Under the pieces are notes generated by a model, which saw nothing but the letters and a program-made list of their open reading frames with translations, was not told where the DNA came from and searched no databases. Source: Anaerotruncus sp. MC2020 (GTDB taxonomy: Bacteria; Bacillota; Clostridia; Oscillospirales; Ruminococcaceae). From it: DNA of 64,000 nt. The stretch covers positions 742,796 through 806,795 of the forward strand of contig KL370840.1 of assembly GCA_000701945.1 (NCBI GenBank), in the 5' to 3' direction. A program made the translations under genes and the position numbers. Position 1 is the stretch's first letter, and each line of letters starts with the position of its first letter. Below, piece by piece: positions 17,794 to 26,225 of this stretch.

Positions 17794-18784
17794 CAGCGGC
17801 AGCCTCCTCTCCGTCAGCGGTGAGCTCCGCAGCCTCGGCATCAGCCGCCGCCTCCTGCTCTGCGAGCTGAGTGAGCTCGATGTGCTTCTCGAGGTTCTTG
17901 AAGCCGAGTGCAACAGGCGTGAAGAGCAGTGATACGAGGACTATCGCGTTCTCCTTCGCAGTCGTTATCACGAGAATATACGAGAACGCCGCGAGGAAGA
18001 ATCCGTAGAAAAAGGCGTAGTAATCGCGCTTCGGAGCGATGCGGCGGTCGGCGACGATGTACACCGACGCGAACAGCACCATATTCGTGACGAGGGTATA
18101 CTTCACGGAAGCCGCTCTTGTCACGGAAGCGGGAACAATGAGTGCAAGGAGCACTGTCGCGGAGACAGAGCCGATGAAGGCTCCCGCGGAGATAGAGCGC
18201 CTGAACAGCAGGACTACAGCCGCAACAGCGAGCAGGAGTATGCTCACCGCGCCCGCAGGACCGCTGACATTGCCGAGCAGTATCTCGAAGTCGGTGACGT
18301 CCATCTTGCCCGTGATGTTGAAGCTGTGGCTCGCCGAGCTGACGAGGTTAGTCGCTTTCTCAAAGACGCCCGTGCGGACGTGGGGTTCGGGGAACATCAG
18401 AAGCTGATTTTTCCACGAAGTATAGAGGAAAACGTAAGCCGCCGCCGCGGGCGAGAATATCATATTGAGCCTGCCGCCGAAGATGTTCTTTGCGGCAACT
18501 ACGGCGAATACGCACGCAAGCGCCGCAATTTTCAGGTCGAACACTGCGGGCAGCATCAGTGACAGTATCAGCGCGTCGGAGACGCTGGTGAGGTCATCAG
18601 CCGTGAATTTTCGGTGCATGAGGCGCAGACATATCATCTCCGCGGCAACAGAAGCCGCAGCGCACACGCTCCCGAGCACAGCCGCACGCACTCCGTAATA
18701 GAAATAGTCCATGAGCTCCAGCGTAAGGAGCGTGACCATGATATCTATCCAGATGAAGCGGTCTGATTTTGTCTTTGTCTGCAT
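17786..18784 (-). CDS. rnfD: RnfD-like membrane protein with altered flavinylation site
   Basis: A 332-aa polytopic membrane protein of the NqrB/RnfD family. It keeps SDALILSLMLP, FAVVAAKNIFGG and FSPAAAAYVFL, which match the RnfD core. In RnfD an FMN is attached by ApbE to the Thr of a D-x-x-S-x-A-T motif. Here the aligned stretch is NLVSSASH, with Ser152 at the acceptor position and Asn for Asp. The later DP block of RnfD is VADRR. A charged Ala/Glu-rich tail ends the protein. It starts at the rpe stop (TGATG overlap). No rnfC, rnfG or rnfB is nearby. Confidence 0.83.
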   Translation of the reverse strand: MQTKTKSDRFIWIDIMVTLLTLELMDYFYYGVRAAVLGSVCAAASVAAEMICLRLMHRKFTADDLTSVSDALILSLMLPAVFDLKIAALACVFAVVAAKNIFGGRLNMIFSPAAAAYVFLYTSWKNQLLMFPEPHVRTGVFEKATNLVSSASHSFNITGKMDVTDFEILLGNVSGPAGAVSILLLAVAAVVLLFRRSISAGAFIGSVSATVLLALIVPASVTRAASVKYTLVTNMVLFASVYIVADRRIAPKRDYYAFFYGFFLAAFSYILVITTAKENAIVLVSLLFTPVALGFKNLEKHIELTQLAEQEAAADAEAAELTADGEEAAADE

Positions 18785-19437
18785 CAGGCGTCTCCCTTTA
18801 TCTTCCTTACAGCCTCGGACATATCCTCGGCTCTGAACAGGCAGCTGCCCGATACGAGCACATTCGCGCCAGCCTCCCTGACAACGGGAGCGGTCTCATA
18901 GTTTATGCCTCCGTCGACCTGAACATCGCAGTCCAGCCCGAGCTCATTTATCTTATTGCGGATAAGGCGCACCTTCTCGACGGTATCGGGTATGAAGCTC
19001 TGACCGCCGAAGCCGGGCTCCACGGTCATGACGAGGAGCATATCCAGCTCGGGCAGGAGCTCATATACGGACTCCGCGGGAGTTTTCGGCTTGATAGCGA
19101 GGGCAGCCCTCACACCCGCAGCCTTTATAGCCTTGATAGTCTTGCGGACGTCGCTCACGCTCTCGCTGTGAAAGCTGATGATGTCAGCCCCCGCCTTTGC
19201 GAAGTTATCGACGTATTTGAGCGGGTCAGTTATCATGAGGTGGACGTCGAGGGTCATATCGGTCGCCTTGCGGACCTGCTCGAGCACGGGCAGACCGTAG
19301 GTGATGTTGTTGACGAAAACGCCGTCCATGACGTCGAAGTGGAGCATATCGACGCCGTTATCCTCGAGCTTTTTTATTTCACTTCTCATATCCAGCAGGT
19401 CAGCGCTCAGCACCGATGCAGATACATAATATTTCAT
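18784..19437 (-). CDS. rpe: Ribulose-phosphate 3-epimerase
   Basis: Interconverts ribulose 5-phosphate and xylulose 5-phosphate in the pentose phosphate pathway. The 217-aa TIM barrel shows SASVLSADLLDM, DNGVDMLHFDVMDGVFV (metal ligands His and Asp), DVHLMI, MTVEPGFGGQSFI and CDVQVDGGIN, all standard. It is the first gene of the long minus-strand run and its stop overlaps the rnfD-like start. In an organism fermenting xylan it would handle pentoses. The promoter is at 19468-19496. Confidence 0.96.
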   Translation of the reverse strand: MKYYVSASVLSADLLDMRSEIKKLEDNGVDMLHFDVMDGVFVNNITYGLPVLEQVRKATDMTLDVHLMITDPLKYVDNFAKAGADIISFHSESVSDVRKTIKAIKAAGVRAALAIKPKTPAESVYELLPELDMLLVMTVEPGFGGQSFIPDTVEKVRLIRNKINELGLDCDVQVDGGINYETAPVVREAGANVLVSGSCLFRAEDMSEAVRKIKGDA

Positions 19438-19467
19438 TTTATCACTTCCTGAATTTCATACACATCT

Positions 19468-19496
19468 ATTATAGCACACGATGACAAAAAAAGCAA
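19468..19496 (-). promoter_or_regulatory. rpe promoter
   Basis: On the minus strand, a weak TTGCTT box and a perfect TATAAT are separated by 17 bases, about 30 bases before the rpe start. The 140 bases between this and the rpsO promoter are AT-rich with no other feature I can see. Confidence 0.6.
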
Positions 19497-19638
19497 CAGG
19501 CGCAAAGAAATATTTTCGTCAGTTCGGATAAAGCCGCTATGCCTATATATATTTCCGTTCCGACGGCAATATACTTTTAAATTTATTGTTTTACTTATAT
19601 TCCCGAATCAAATTTCATCATTATGCCCTAAAAAAGCC

Positions 19639-19667
19639 TTGACAAGCTCGCTCTCATGTGATATAAT
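19639..19667 (+). promoter_or_regulatory. rpsO promoter
   Basis: TTGACA and TATAAT are separated by 17 bases, a consensus strong promoter. The leader to the rpsO start is about 80 bases. Confidence 0.9.
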
Positions 19668-19755
19668 TTAATCACCGTGTACTTGGAACAGGGCGTGTCC
19701 TCAAAGTTCACCCTCTTCTACGTTAGCGGAATATATTTTAATGAGGTGCTTTTCA

Positions 19756-20022
19756 ATGCTCAGAAAAGAAGAAAAAACAGCCGTTATCGAGGCTAACAGA
19801 ACCAGCGCAAACGACACAGGTTCACCCGAGGTTCAGGTAGCTATCCTTACAAAGAGGATAAACGACCTCAACGCTCATCTCAAGATCCACAAGAATGACC
19901 ACCACAGCAGAAGAGGTCTTCTCAAGATGGTTGGTCACAGACGTAACCTTCTTGCTTATCTCAAGAAGAAGGACATCAACAGATACCGTGCTATCGTAGA
20001 GAAGCTCGGTCTCCGTAAGTAA
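19756..20022 (+). CDS. rpsO: 30S ribosomal protein S15
   Basis: An 88-aa primary rRNA-binding protein of the small-subunit platform. The S15 signature [19 protein letters not shown] and the ending [13 protein letters not shown] are intact. The start at 19756 (MLRKEEK) has GAGGTG 8 bases upstream; the ATG at 19741 is within that leader. It is followed by pnp on the same strand, the usual rpsO-pnp order, separated by a hairpin and a 232-base leader. Confidence 0.97.
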   Translation: MLRKEEKTAVIEANRTSANDTGSPEVQVAILTKRINDLNAHLKIHKNDHHSRRGLLKMVGHRRNLLAYLKKKDINRYRAIVEKLGLRK

Positions 20023-20035
20023 TCATACGTCCGCG

Positions 20036-20064
20036 AAGGCAGAGGGGCAATCCCCTTCTGCCTT
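20036..20064 (+). terminator. Hairpin downstream of rpsO
   Basis: An AAGGCAGA-GGGG stem pairs with CCCC-T-TCTGCCTT, with one bulge. The following T-run is weak, so it may be a partial terminator or a processing site between rpsO and pnp. Confidence 0.5.
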
Positions 20065-20254
20065 TAAGTCTTTCTCACAAACAAAAGCAGCAAGGCGTTT
20101 AGCATTAAACTGTGGTACATGAACGCTCATTATCTTGGCTTAATGTGAGCCGCGGAACGCCGAGGGCAGCGTTCCCTACAAACGCTCTTTACTTCGTGTA
20201 TTAGAGTTTATTGCTAAAGCCGCTGCAAAAAATATTTTTACAGGAGGCATATCA

Positions 20255-22369
20255 ATGTTCGAGAATTACAGAACCTTTGAGACCACTTATGCAGGCAGAC
20301 CGCTCATCGTCGAGACAGGCAAGACCTGCGGACTTTCCAACGGCTCATGCTGGGTACGCTACGGCGAGACAGTCGTTATGGCTAACGTAACAGCAAGCGC
20401 AAAGCCCAGAGAGGGCGTAGACTTCTTCCCGCTCTCAGTCGACTACGAGGAGAGACTCTACTCCGTAGGCAAGATACCCGGCAGCTTCACAAAGCGCGAG
20501 GGCAAGCCCACAGAAAAGGCTATCCTCACATCACGCTGCGTAGACAGACCTATCCGTCCCCTCTTCCCCAAGGACATGAGAAACGACGTATCCGTAGTTA
20601 TGACTGTTCTCGCGGTAGAGCCCGACAACTCTCCTGAAATCGCAGGAATGATAGCTACATCTATCGCTATCTCTATTTCCGATATCCCGTGGAACGGACC
20701 TATCGCAGGCATCAACGTAGGTCTCGTTGACGGACAGATTGTCCTCAACCCCACTCTCGAGCAGAGAGCAAAGACAGACCTCGTCCTCACAGTAGCAGGT
20801 ACTGCTGAGAAGATAGTTATGATAGAGGCAGGCGCAAACGAAGTTCCCGAGGACACAATGCTCGAGGCTATCCTCACAGGTCACGAGGAAATCAAGAAGA
20901 TGGTCGCTTTCATCAGCGATATCCAGAAGCAGATAGGCAAGCCCAAGTTCGCATTCGAGTCAATGGAAGTTGACCACGATATGTTCGACGCTATCGAGGC
21001 TTTCGCTGCTGACCGCGTAAAGGTTGCTCTTGATACAAACGACAAGACAGTCCGCGACGCAAGACTCGCTCCTATCGTAGACGATATCCACGCTAACTTC
21101 GACGAGAAGTACCCCGAGCAGACAGCTATGATAGACGAGTGCATCTACAAGCTCCAGAAGAAGATAGTCCGCAACTGGCTCTATGAGGGCAAGCGCGTTG
21201 ACGGCAGAGGCATCGACGAGATTCGTCCTCTTGCTGCCGAGGCAGGCGTGCTCCCGAGAGTACACGGCTCAGGTCTCTTCACAAGAGGTCAGACACAGGT
21301 GCTCACTATCGCTACTCTCGGACCTGTAAGCGACGCTCAGCGCATCGACGGTCTCGACGAGGAAGACTCCAAGAGATATATGCACCAGTACAACTTCCCG
21401 AGCTACTCCGTTGGCGAGACAAAGCCCAGCCGCGGACCCGGACGCCGCGAGATTGGTCACGGCGCGCTCGCAGAGAGAGCTCTTGCTCCCGTTATCCCCT
21501 CTGTTGAGGAATTCCCCTATGCGCTCCGTCTCGTATCCGAGGTACTCTCCTCCAACGGCTCCACATCGCAGGGCTCGATATGCGGCTCCACGCTCGCACT
21601 CATGGACGCAGGCGTACCGATAAAGGCTCCCGTAGCAGGCATCTCCTGCGGACTCATCACCAAGCCCGACAGCGACGAGTTCATGACAATGGTCGACATT
21701 CAGGGTCTCGAGGACTTCTTCGGCGACATGGACTTCAAGGTAGGCGGTACTCACAAGGGTATCACAGCTATACAGGTCGACATCAAGGTTGACGGACTTA
21801 CTCCCGCAATCATCAAGGAAGCATTCGAGAAGACCCGCAAGGCTCGTATCTACATCCTCGACGAGATAATGCTCAAGGCTATCCCCGAGCCCAGAAGCGA
21901 GGTAAGCAAGTACGCTCCCAAGATGTTCCAGACAAAGGTACCCGTAGAGAAGATACGTGAAGTAATCGGAAGCGGCGGAAAGGTAATCCAGAAGATATCC
22001 GCTGACTGCGACGTAAAGATAGACATCAACGACGAGGGCAACGTATTCATCAGCGGTATCAACGGCGAAAACGCACGCAAGGCGCTCCAGATAGTTGACA
22101 CTATCGCTAACGGACCCGAGGTAGGCGCTATCTACCGCGGCAAGGTTGTCCGCATCATGGAGTTCGGCGCATTCGTTGAGATAGTTCCCGGTATGGACGG
22201 ACTCGTTCACATCTCCAAGCTCGACAAGCAGCGCGTTGAGAAGGTAGAGGACATCGTATCTATCGGCGACGAGATAGTTGTCAAGGTAACAGAGATAGAC
22301 CGTCAGGGTCGAATCAATCTCTCCCGCAAGGACGCTCTTGCTGACATCGAGGCAAAGAAAAAGGGCTGA
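20255..22369 (+). CDS. pnp: Polyribonucleotide nucleotidyltransferase (PNPase)
   Basis: A 3'-5' phosphorolytic exoribonuclease of mRNA decay, acting as a trimer. The 704-aa protein contains two RNase PH domains (first about 10-230, second about 310-540 with GRREIGHGALAERAL and SNGSTSQGSICGSTLAL), a KH domain (IREVIGSGGKVIQKI) and a C-terminal S1 domain (GAIYRGKVVRIMEFGAFVEIVPGMDGLVHISKL). All are intact. CAGGAGG precedes the ATG. The 190-base leader after rpsO contains inverted repeats (around 20150-20185) and may be an autoregulatory target, as known for pnp mRNAs in other bacteria; that is inference. Confidence 0.97.
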   Translation: MFENYRTFETTYAGRPLIVETGKTCGLSNGSCWVRYGETVVMANVTASAKPREGVDFFPLSVDYEERLYSVGKIPGSFTKREGKPTEKAILTSRCVDRPIRPLFPKDMRNDVSVVMTVLAVEPDNSPEIAGMIATSIAISISDIPWNGPIAGINVGLVDGQIVLNPTLEQRAKTDLVLTVAGTAEKIVMIEAGANEVPEDTMLEAILTGHEEIKKMVAFISDIQKQIGKPKFAFESMEVDHDMFDAIEAFAADRVKVALDTNDKTVRDARLAPIVDDIHANFDEKYPEQTAMIDECIYKLQKKIVRNWLYEGKRVDGRGIDEIRPLAAEAGVLPRVHGSGLFTRGQTQVLTIATLGPVSDAQRIDGLDEEDSKRYMHQYNFPSYSVGETKPSRGPGRREIGHGALAERALAPVIPSVEEFPYALRLVSEVLSSNGSTSQGSICGSTLALMDAGVPIKAPVAGISCGLITKPDSDEFMTMVDIQGLEDFFGDMDFKVGGTHKGITAIQVDIKVDGLTPAIIKEAFEKTRKARIYILDEIMLKAIPEPRSEVSKYAPKMFQTKVPVEKIREVIGSGGKVIQKISADCDVKIDINDEGNVFISGINGENARKALQIVDTIANGPEVGAIYRGKVVRIMEFGAFVEIVPGMDGLVHISKLDKQRVEKVEDIVSIGDEIVVKVTEIDRQGRINLSRKDALADIEAKKKG

Positions 22370-22389
22370 TTAAAGCCAATAAGCAAAGC

Positions 22390-22419
22390 AAAGGACTGCC
22401 AATAGGCAGTCCTTTTTTT
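22390..22419 (+). terminator. pnp terminator
   Basis: A 10-bp perfect stem AAGGACTGCC / GGCAGTCCTT with loop AATA is followed by T7. Confidence 0.92.
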
Positions 22420-22420
22420 G

Positions 22421-22510
22421 TAGGGGTCGGCGTCCCACACAGCAAAATGCAGGGGCGAGTTCCTCTCGCCCGCAAATCTGACGGCAATCAGCGGGCGTAC
22501 AATGTGTGCC
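22421..22510. repeat. GTAGGGG-type intergenic hairpin element
   Basis: An imperfect palindromic stretch running from GTAGGGGTCGG to CCCTACCAC. It contains GGGCGAG / CTCGCCC inner arms. Similar sequences occur at about 27440, 32690 and 57977. It appears non-coding. Confidence 0.55.
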
Positions 22511-22566
22511 CTACCACAAATCCTATCATATTACAGCAGAATTATCAACTTTTTTTCAAAAAGGGC

Positions 22567-22595
22567 TTGACAAACGGAAACAAACGTGATATTAT
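22567..22595 (+). promoter_or_regulatory. Promoter of the GntR/ABC operon
   Basis: TTGACA and TATTAT are separated by 17 bases. The expected start of transcription lies just before the palindrome at 22610-22630. Confidence 0.85.
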
Positions 22596-22609
22596 AAAGG
22601 CGTAACAGA

Positions 22610-22630
22610 TGTACTACCCGATATAGTACA
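22610..22630 (+). promoter_or_regulatory. Probable GntR (YtrA-type) operator
   Basis: A perfect inverted repeat TGTACTA-N7-TAGTACA lies between the promoter and the GntR gene. YtrA-subfamily GntR regulators bind such operators and repress their own ABC operon. This is inferred from position and symmetry. Confidence 0.75.
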
Positions 22631-22654
22631 CCCCCAACAGAAAGGAGGCAGTAT

Positions 22655-23032
22655 ATGTTTTCTATCGACCTTACCAGCAGGACGCCCATTTACGAGCAAA
22701 TATACGAGAATATCATCGGTCTCATCGTCAAGGGCAGGCTCGCCGAGAACGACCAGCTCCCCAGCGTGAGAGCCTTCGCGAAGGACGCGGGAGTCAATCC
22801 CAACACCGTCGCAAAGGCGTATCAGGAGCTCGAACGCACGGGGATAATCTACTCCGTACCAGGGCGCGGAAGCTTCATCGCAAAGCCTGACAGTTCCGTA
22901 TTTCAGGGCGCAGTCCTCGCCGACTTTGACAGCGCGGCGCTTGCCTGTGCCGACCGAGGGATAGACAAGCAGGTACTCACGGAACATCTCAACACAATAT
23001 ACACTCAACACGGGAAAGGAGAACAGCTATGA
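22655..23032 (+). CDS. GntR family transcriptional regulator, YtrA type
   Basis: A 125-aa regulator with an N-terminal winged helix (TPIYEQIYENIIGLIVKGRLAENDQLPSVRAFAKDAGVNPNTVAKAYQELERTG pattern, about residues 10-65) and a short C-terminal helical dimerisation region, as in the YtrA subfamily. AGAAAGGAGG precedes the ATG. Its stop overlaps the ATG of the downstream ATPase gene, so the proteins are coupled. YtrA regulators usually control ABC exporters responding to cell-envelope stress. The perfect palindrome upstream supports autoregulation. Confidence 0.92.
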   Translation: MFSIDLTSRTPIYEQIYENIIGLIVKGRLAENDQLPSVRAFAKDAGVNPNTVAKAYQELERTGIIYSVPGRGSFIAKPDSSVFQGAVLADFDSAALACADRGIDKQVLTEHLNTIYTQHGKGEQL

Positions 23033-23958
23033 TCGAACTAAAGAACACAGTCAAGAAGTTCGACAGCTATACCGCTCTCAACGGCGTAGACCTGAAAATT
23101 GAAAAGGGTACAGCTTTCGGACTTCTCGGCTCCAACGGCGCGGGCAAATCGACGATACTCCGCCTTCTCTCGGGCATATATCAGCAGGAGAGCGGCGAGG
23201 TGCTCATCGACGGACAGCCCGTATACGACAACGTCAGCGCAAAGCAGAAGGTCTTCTTCATCAACGACGAGACCGTACAGTTCGGAAGCTTCACGCTGAA
23301 AGGGCTCAAAAACTACTACAAGACCTACTACCCCAACTTCTCAGAGGAGCTCTTTGAGTCACTCCGCAAGCGCATCAACCTGCCGCTCAACAAGAAGATA
23401 AACACGTTCTCGAAGGGCATGAAACGTCAGGCTATCGTGATAATCGCGCTCGCGTGCAAGACTGACTACCTGCTCCTCGACGAGGCATTCGATGGTCTCG
23501 ACCCGACAATGAGGATCATCGTCAAGAAGATGCTCGTTGATGCTATGCTCGACAGACAGCTCACCACGATAATCTCCTCGCACAACTTAAAGGAGATAAA
23601 CGAGGTCTGCGATACAGCGGCACTGCTCCACAACGGCAAGATAGTATTCTCGCGTGAGATAGACAGCCTCAAGGGCGAGGTACACAAGATACAGGCGGTA
23701 TTCCCGAAGAATGCAGACGGAACTCCCGCCGCATACCTGAAGGAGGACTTTGCCGCGACAGGTCTTGAGATACTCCACTTCGAGAGAAGCCAGAGCATCT
23801 ACTACATCATCGCAAAGGGCGACGAGGACACCGTCCGCGCCGCATTCGCTCCCAAGGAGCCGCTTCTTCTCGAGATGATACCGCTTACTCTTGAAGAGAT
23901 ATTTATTTATGAACTGGAGGTGCTTGGCTATGACAGCAACGACATCAGCGGCAAGTAA
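23029..23958 (+). CDS. ABC transporter ATP-binding protein
   Basis: A 309-aa ATPase subunit. Walker A GSNGAGKST is at about residues 36-44, the ABC signature is altered to TFSKGMKRQ, Walker B is DYLLLDEAFDGLD and the switch histidine is in IISSHN. The C-terminal 90 residues are an extension seen in ABC-2 type exporters. It begins inside the GntR stop and ends inside the permease gene, so all three are one unit. The substrate is unknown; family members export lipids or peptides or protect against envelope stress. Confidence 0.93.
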   Translation: MIELKNTVKKFDSYTALNGVDLKIEKGTAFGLLGSNGAGKSTILRLLSGIYQQESGEVLIDGQPVYDNVSAKQKVFFINDETVQFGSFTLKGLKNYYKTYYPNFSEELFESLRKRINLPLNKKINTFSKGMKRQAIVIIALACKTDYLLLDEAFDGLDPTMRIIVKKMLVDAMLDRQLTTIISSHNLKEINEVCDTAALLHNGKIVFSREIDSLKGEVHKIQAVFPKNADGTPAAYLKEDFAATGLEILHFERSQSIYYIIAKGDEDTVRAAFAPKEPLLLEMIPLTLEEIFIYELEVLGYDSNDISGK

Positions 23959-26215
23959 GAACTTCTTTGGCAAGCGCTTCGTGACCGACCTGCTCGAGAA
24001 CAAGAAGGTGCTCATCATCAACGCCCTGCTCGAGCTCCTCGGACTCCCCGTGGTATCAATACTGGCGATAGTTGCCTGCTACATCAACAAACTCGAGGAG
24101 CAGGACACCAACTTCTACGTTGACCTGTTTGTGATAATCGTACCGTTCATCTGCGTGGCAGTGGGCGCGATAGTCCTGAGCATACTGCTCGGATTCGTTA
24201 TCGCACTCTTCCACTTCAACTACCTCTACCGAAAATCAATAGTGGATATGCACTACTCGCTCCCGCTCAGCAATACTCAGCGCTTCTTCGCGGACTATCT
24301 CTCGGGTCTTGCTATCTACATCGTACCCGTTATCATAGCCGTGATACTCAGCTTCATCATACTCGGCATAGGCGGCGTTTTCGTCGATATGTCCGAGTTC
24401 TGGAAGGTAATGCCCTACATCGTCAAGGCGGGAACGGTTGTCATCGTCGGCATGATGATGATATACACGATATCCATTTTCTCTATCGTGTTCTGCGGAA
24501 GCACATTCGAGGCGATATTCAGCATACTCGCCGTAAATACGCTCATTCCCGCAACTATCGGCTGTGTATGGCTCGCTATCGTGACCACCTCTTCATACGG
24601 CATGGTCGGCGAGAGCATATTCTACAGCCCCGTATTCACCGCGACCTCGCCGTTCGGCGCAACGGTATTCTTCTTCCTGTACCTCTTTGAGGGCGTAGAC
24701 CAAAGTATGAACGACATCGGAAGCTACTACGATTCGATGTATATCCGCTGGATGATAGTGGCAGTTGTCATGACAGTGCTCTACCTTGTGGCATCATTCC
24801 TGCTCTACAAGCTGAGAAAGGCTGAGAGCGTATCCAAGCCCTACGTTTACAAGGCGTTCTTCTATGCAGTCGGCGCAGCGTCGGTATTCTGCATTATGTC
24901 GCTCCTCATTGCATCGAGCATCAACATCATCTCCGCCGCAATATCCGGCATCATCATCTGCGGCGTGGGCTGGTTCATCATGGAGGTCATCGCAAGACGC
25001 GGCTTCAAGCGCTTCTGGACAGCTCCCCTCGGCTTTGCTGCCGTAGTATGCGGCGTATTCCTCGTATGCGGCATATGCAAGGTGACCGACGGCTTCGGAG
25101 CTCCCCGCCATGTACCCGCATCTATCAGCGTCGAGAGCGTCTCCATTAACGTCAACGACAATTCTATCCTCCCCTATGAGGTGAGCGAGGTCTCGTTCAG
25201 AGACAAGGACGTCATCAAGGCTGTTACAGCGTTCAACAAGGACGCCGTGAACAGGCACTTCCATTTCGACGATTATGAATACACCAGTATAGGCAGAATA
25301 GACAGCGAGTATGACCGCTACGACCACCAGAGCGTGGAGATAACCTATCAGACTATCTACGGCTCGACGGTAAAGAGAGACTACGATGTCATGAGCTTCA
25401 TGCTCAGCGATGTCGCAGAGGCTATACTCTGCTCCGATGAGTATGCGGAAATGGCTGCCGATGAGATAGCTGTCGCCGCAGTGAATGCCACGAACAGCGG
25501 TCAGTATATCGGCAAATATTCCGCTGTAAAGAGCGCAAAGAAGGGCGGCAGACTCGAGATAATCAACAAGCTCGGTCAGTCCGAGGGCTCTGTATCGCTC
25601 GGCTACGACAGCCTTGTCAAGCTCCACGACGCCTATATGAAGGACATCAAGTCCATGACTCCCGAGCAGCTCAGAGACGGCAATGTTTGCTGTATGTTCG
25701 GACAGTACTGGGTTCTCGACAGCTTCGATAATACTCTCGACTTCCTCGCAGAGCGCGACCTGTCAGTCGGAAGCATAGAAAAGAGCGATATCTACCACGG
25801 CGGATATAACTCCGGCGACGATGATATATGGCTCGCAGACAATGTCGACCTGATAAACTCGCCGAGATTCTACTCTCAGCCTAAGTCATTCTTCGGCAAG
25901 AGCAATGAAGGTCGCTATAGCAGATATTACTACGATGGCTACACGAATTACAACGACGATGACAGATACTCCGAGATAGACGCTATAACCTCCGCATTCC
26001 CCAACGAATCAGGACGCGGCTACTACTCCAGCGATTACGTCAGCTCGGAGGTAAGATTAGACGATACGCTCCTCATTCTCATAAACAAAGCAACTCCCAT
26101 TATCATCAACGAGAAGCCTATCGCGATAATCCACTACAAGAACACCTCGACATTATATATCCGCGATACGGTTGAAAACAGGGAGCTTCTGGAGAAATAT
26201 TATCACGATAACTAA
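23930..26215 (+). CDS. ABC transporter permease with large C-terminal domain
   Basis: A 761-aa membrane protein, partner of the preceding ATPase. The N-terminal 390 residues have about ten hydrophobic segments, starting with NALLELLGLPVVSILAIVACYI, in the ABC-2 permease style. The last 370 residues are hydrophilic and Asp/Tyr/Ser-rich (for example YSRYYYDGYTNYNDDDRYSE) and probably face outside. I chose the ATG at 23930, preceded by GGAGGTG; it overlaps the ATPase gene by 29 bases. I do not recognise the hydrophilic domain. A YtrC/YtrD-like role is possible. Confidence 0.83.
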   Translation: MTATTSAASKNFFGKRFVTDLLENKKVLIINALLELLGLPVVSILAIVACYINKLEEQDTNFYVDLFVIIVPFICVAVGAIVLSILLGFVIALFHFNYLYRKSIVDMHYSLPLSNTQRFFADYLSGLAIYIVPVIIAVILSFIILGIGGVFVDMSEFWKVMPYIVKAGTVVIVGMMMIYTISIFSIVFCGSTFEAIFSILAVNTLIPATIGCVWLAIVTTSSYGMVGESIFYSPVFTATSPFGATVFFFLYLFEGVDQSMNDIGSYYDSMYIRWMIVAVVMTVLYLVASFLLYKLRKAESVSKPYVYKAFFYAVGAASVFCIMSLLIASSINIISAAISGIIICGVGWFIMEVIARRGFKRFWTAPLGFAAVVCGVFLVCGICKVTDGFGAPRHVPASISVESVSINVNDNSILPYEVSEVSFRDKDVIKAVTAFNKDAVNRHFHFDDYEYTSIGRIDSEYDRYDHQSVEITYQTIYGSTVKRDYDVMSFMLSDVAEAILCSDEYAEMAADEIAVAAVNATNSGQYIGKYSAVKSAKKGGRLEIINKLGQSEGSVSLGYDSLVKLHDAYMKDIKSMTPEQLRDGNVCCMFGQYWVLDSFDNTLDFLAERDLSVGSIEKSDIYHGGYNSGDDDIWLADNVDLINSPRFYSQPKSFFGKSNEGRYSRYYYDGYTNYNDDDRYSEIDAITSAFPNESGRGYYSSDYVSSEVRLDDTLLILINKATPIIINEKPIAIIHYKNTSTLYIRDTVENRELLEKYYHDN

Positions 26216-26225
26216 GACAAAAGAA

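Noticed and set aside
21269..22210. 313-codon open frame antisense to pnp
   Set aside because: The sense strand encodes intact PNPase domains; the antisense protein is compositionally odd and has no family features.
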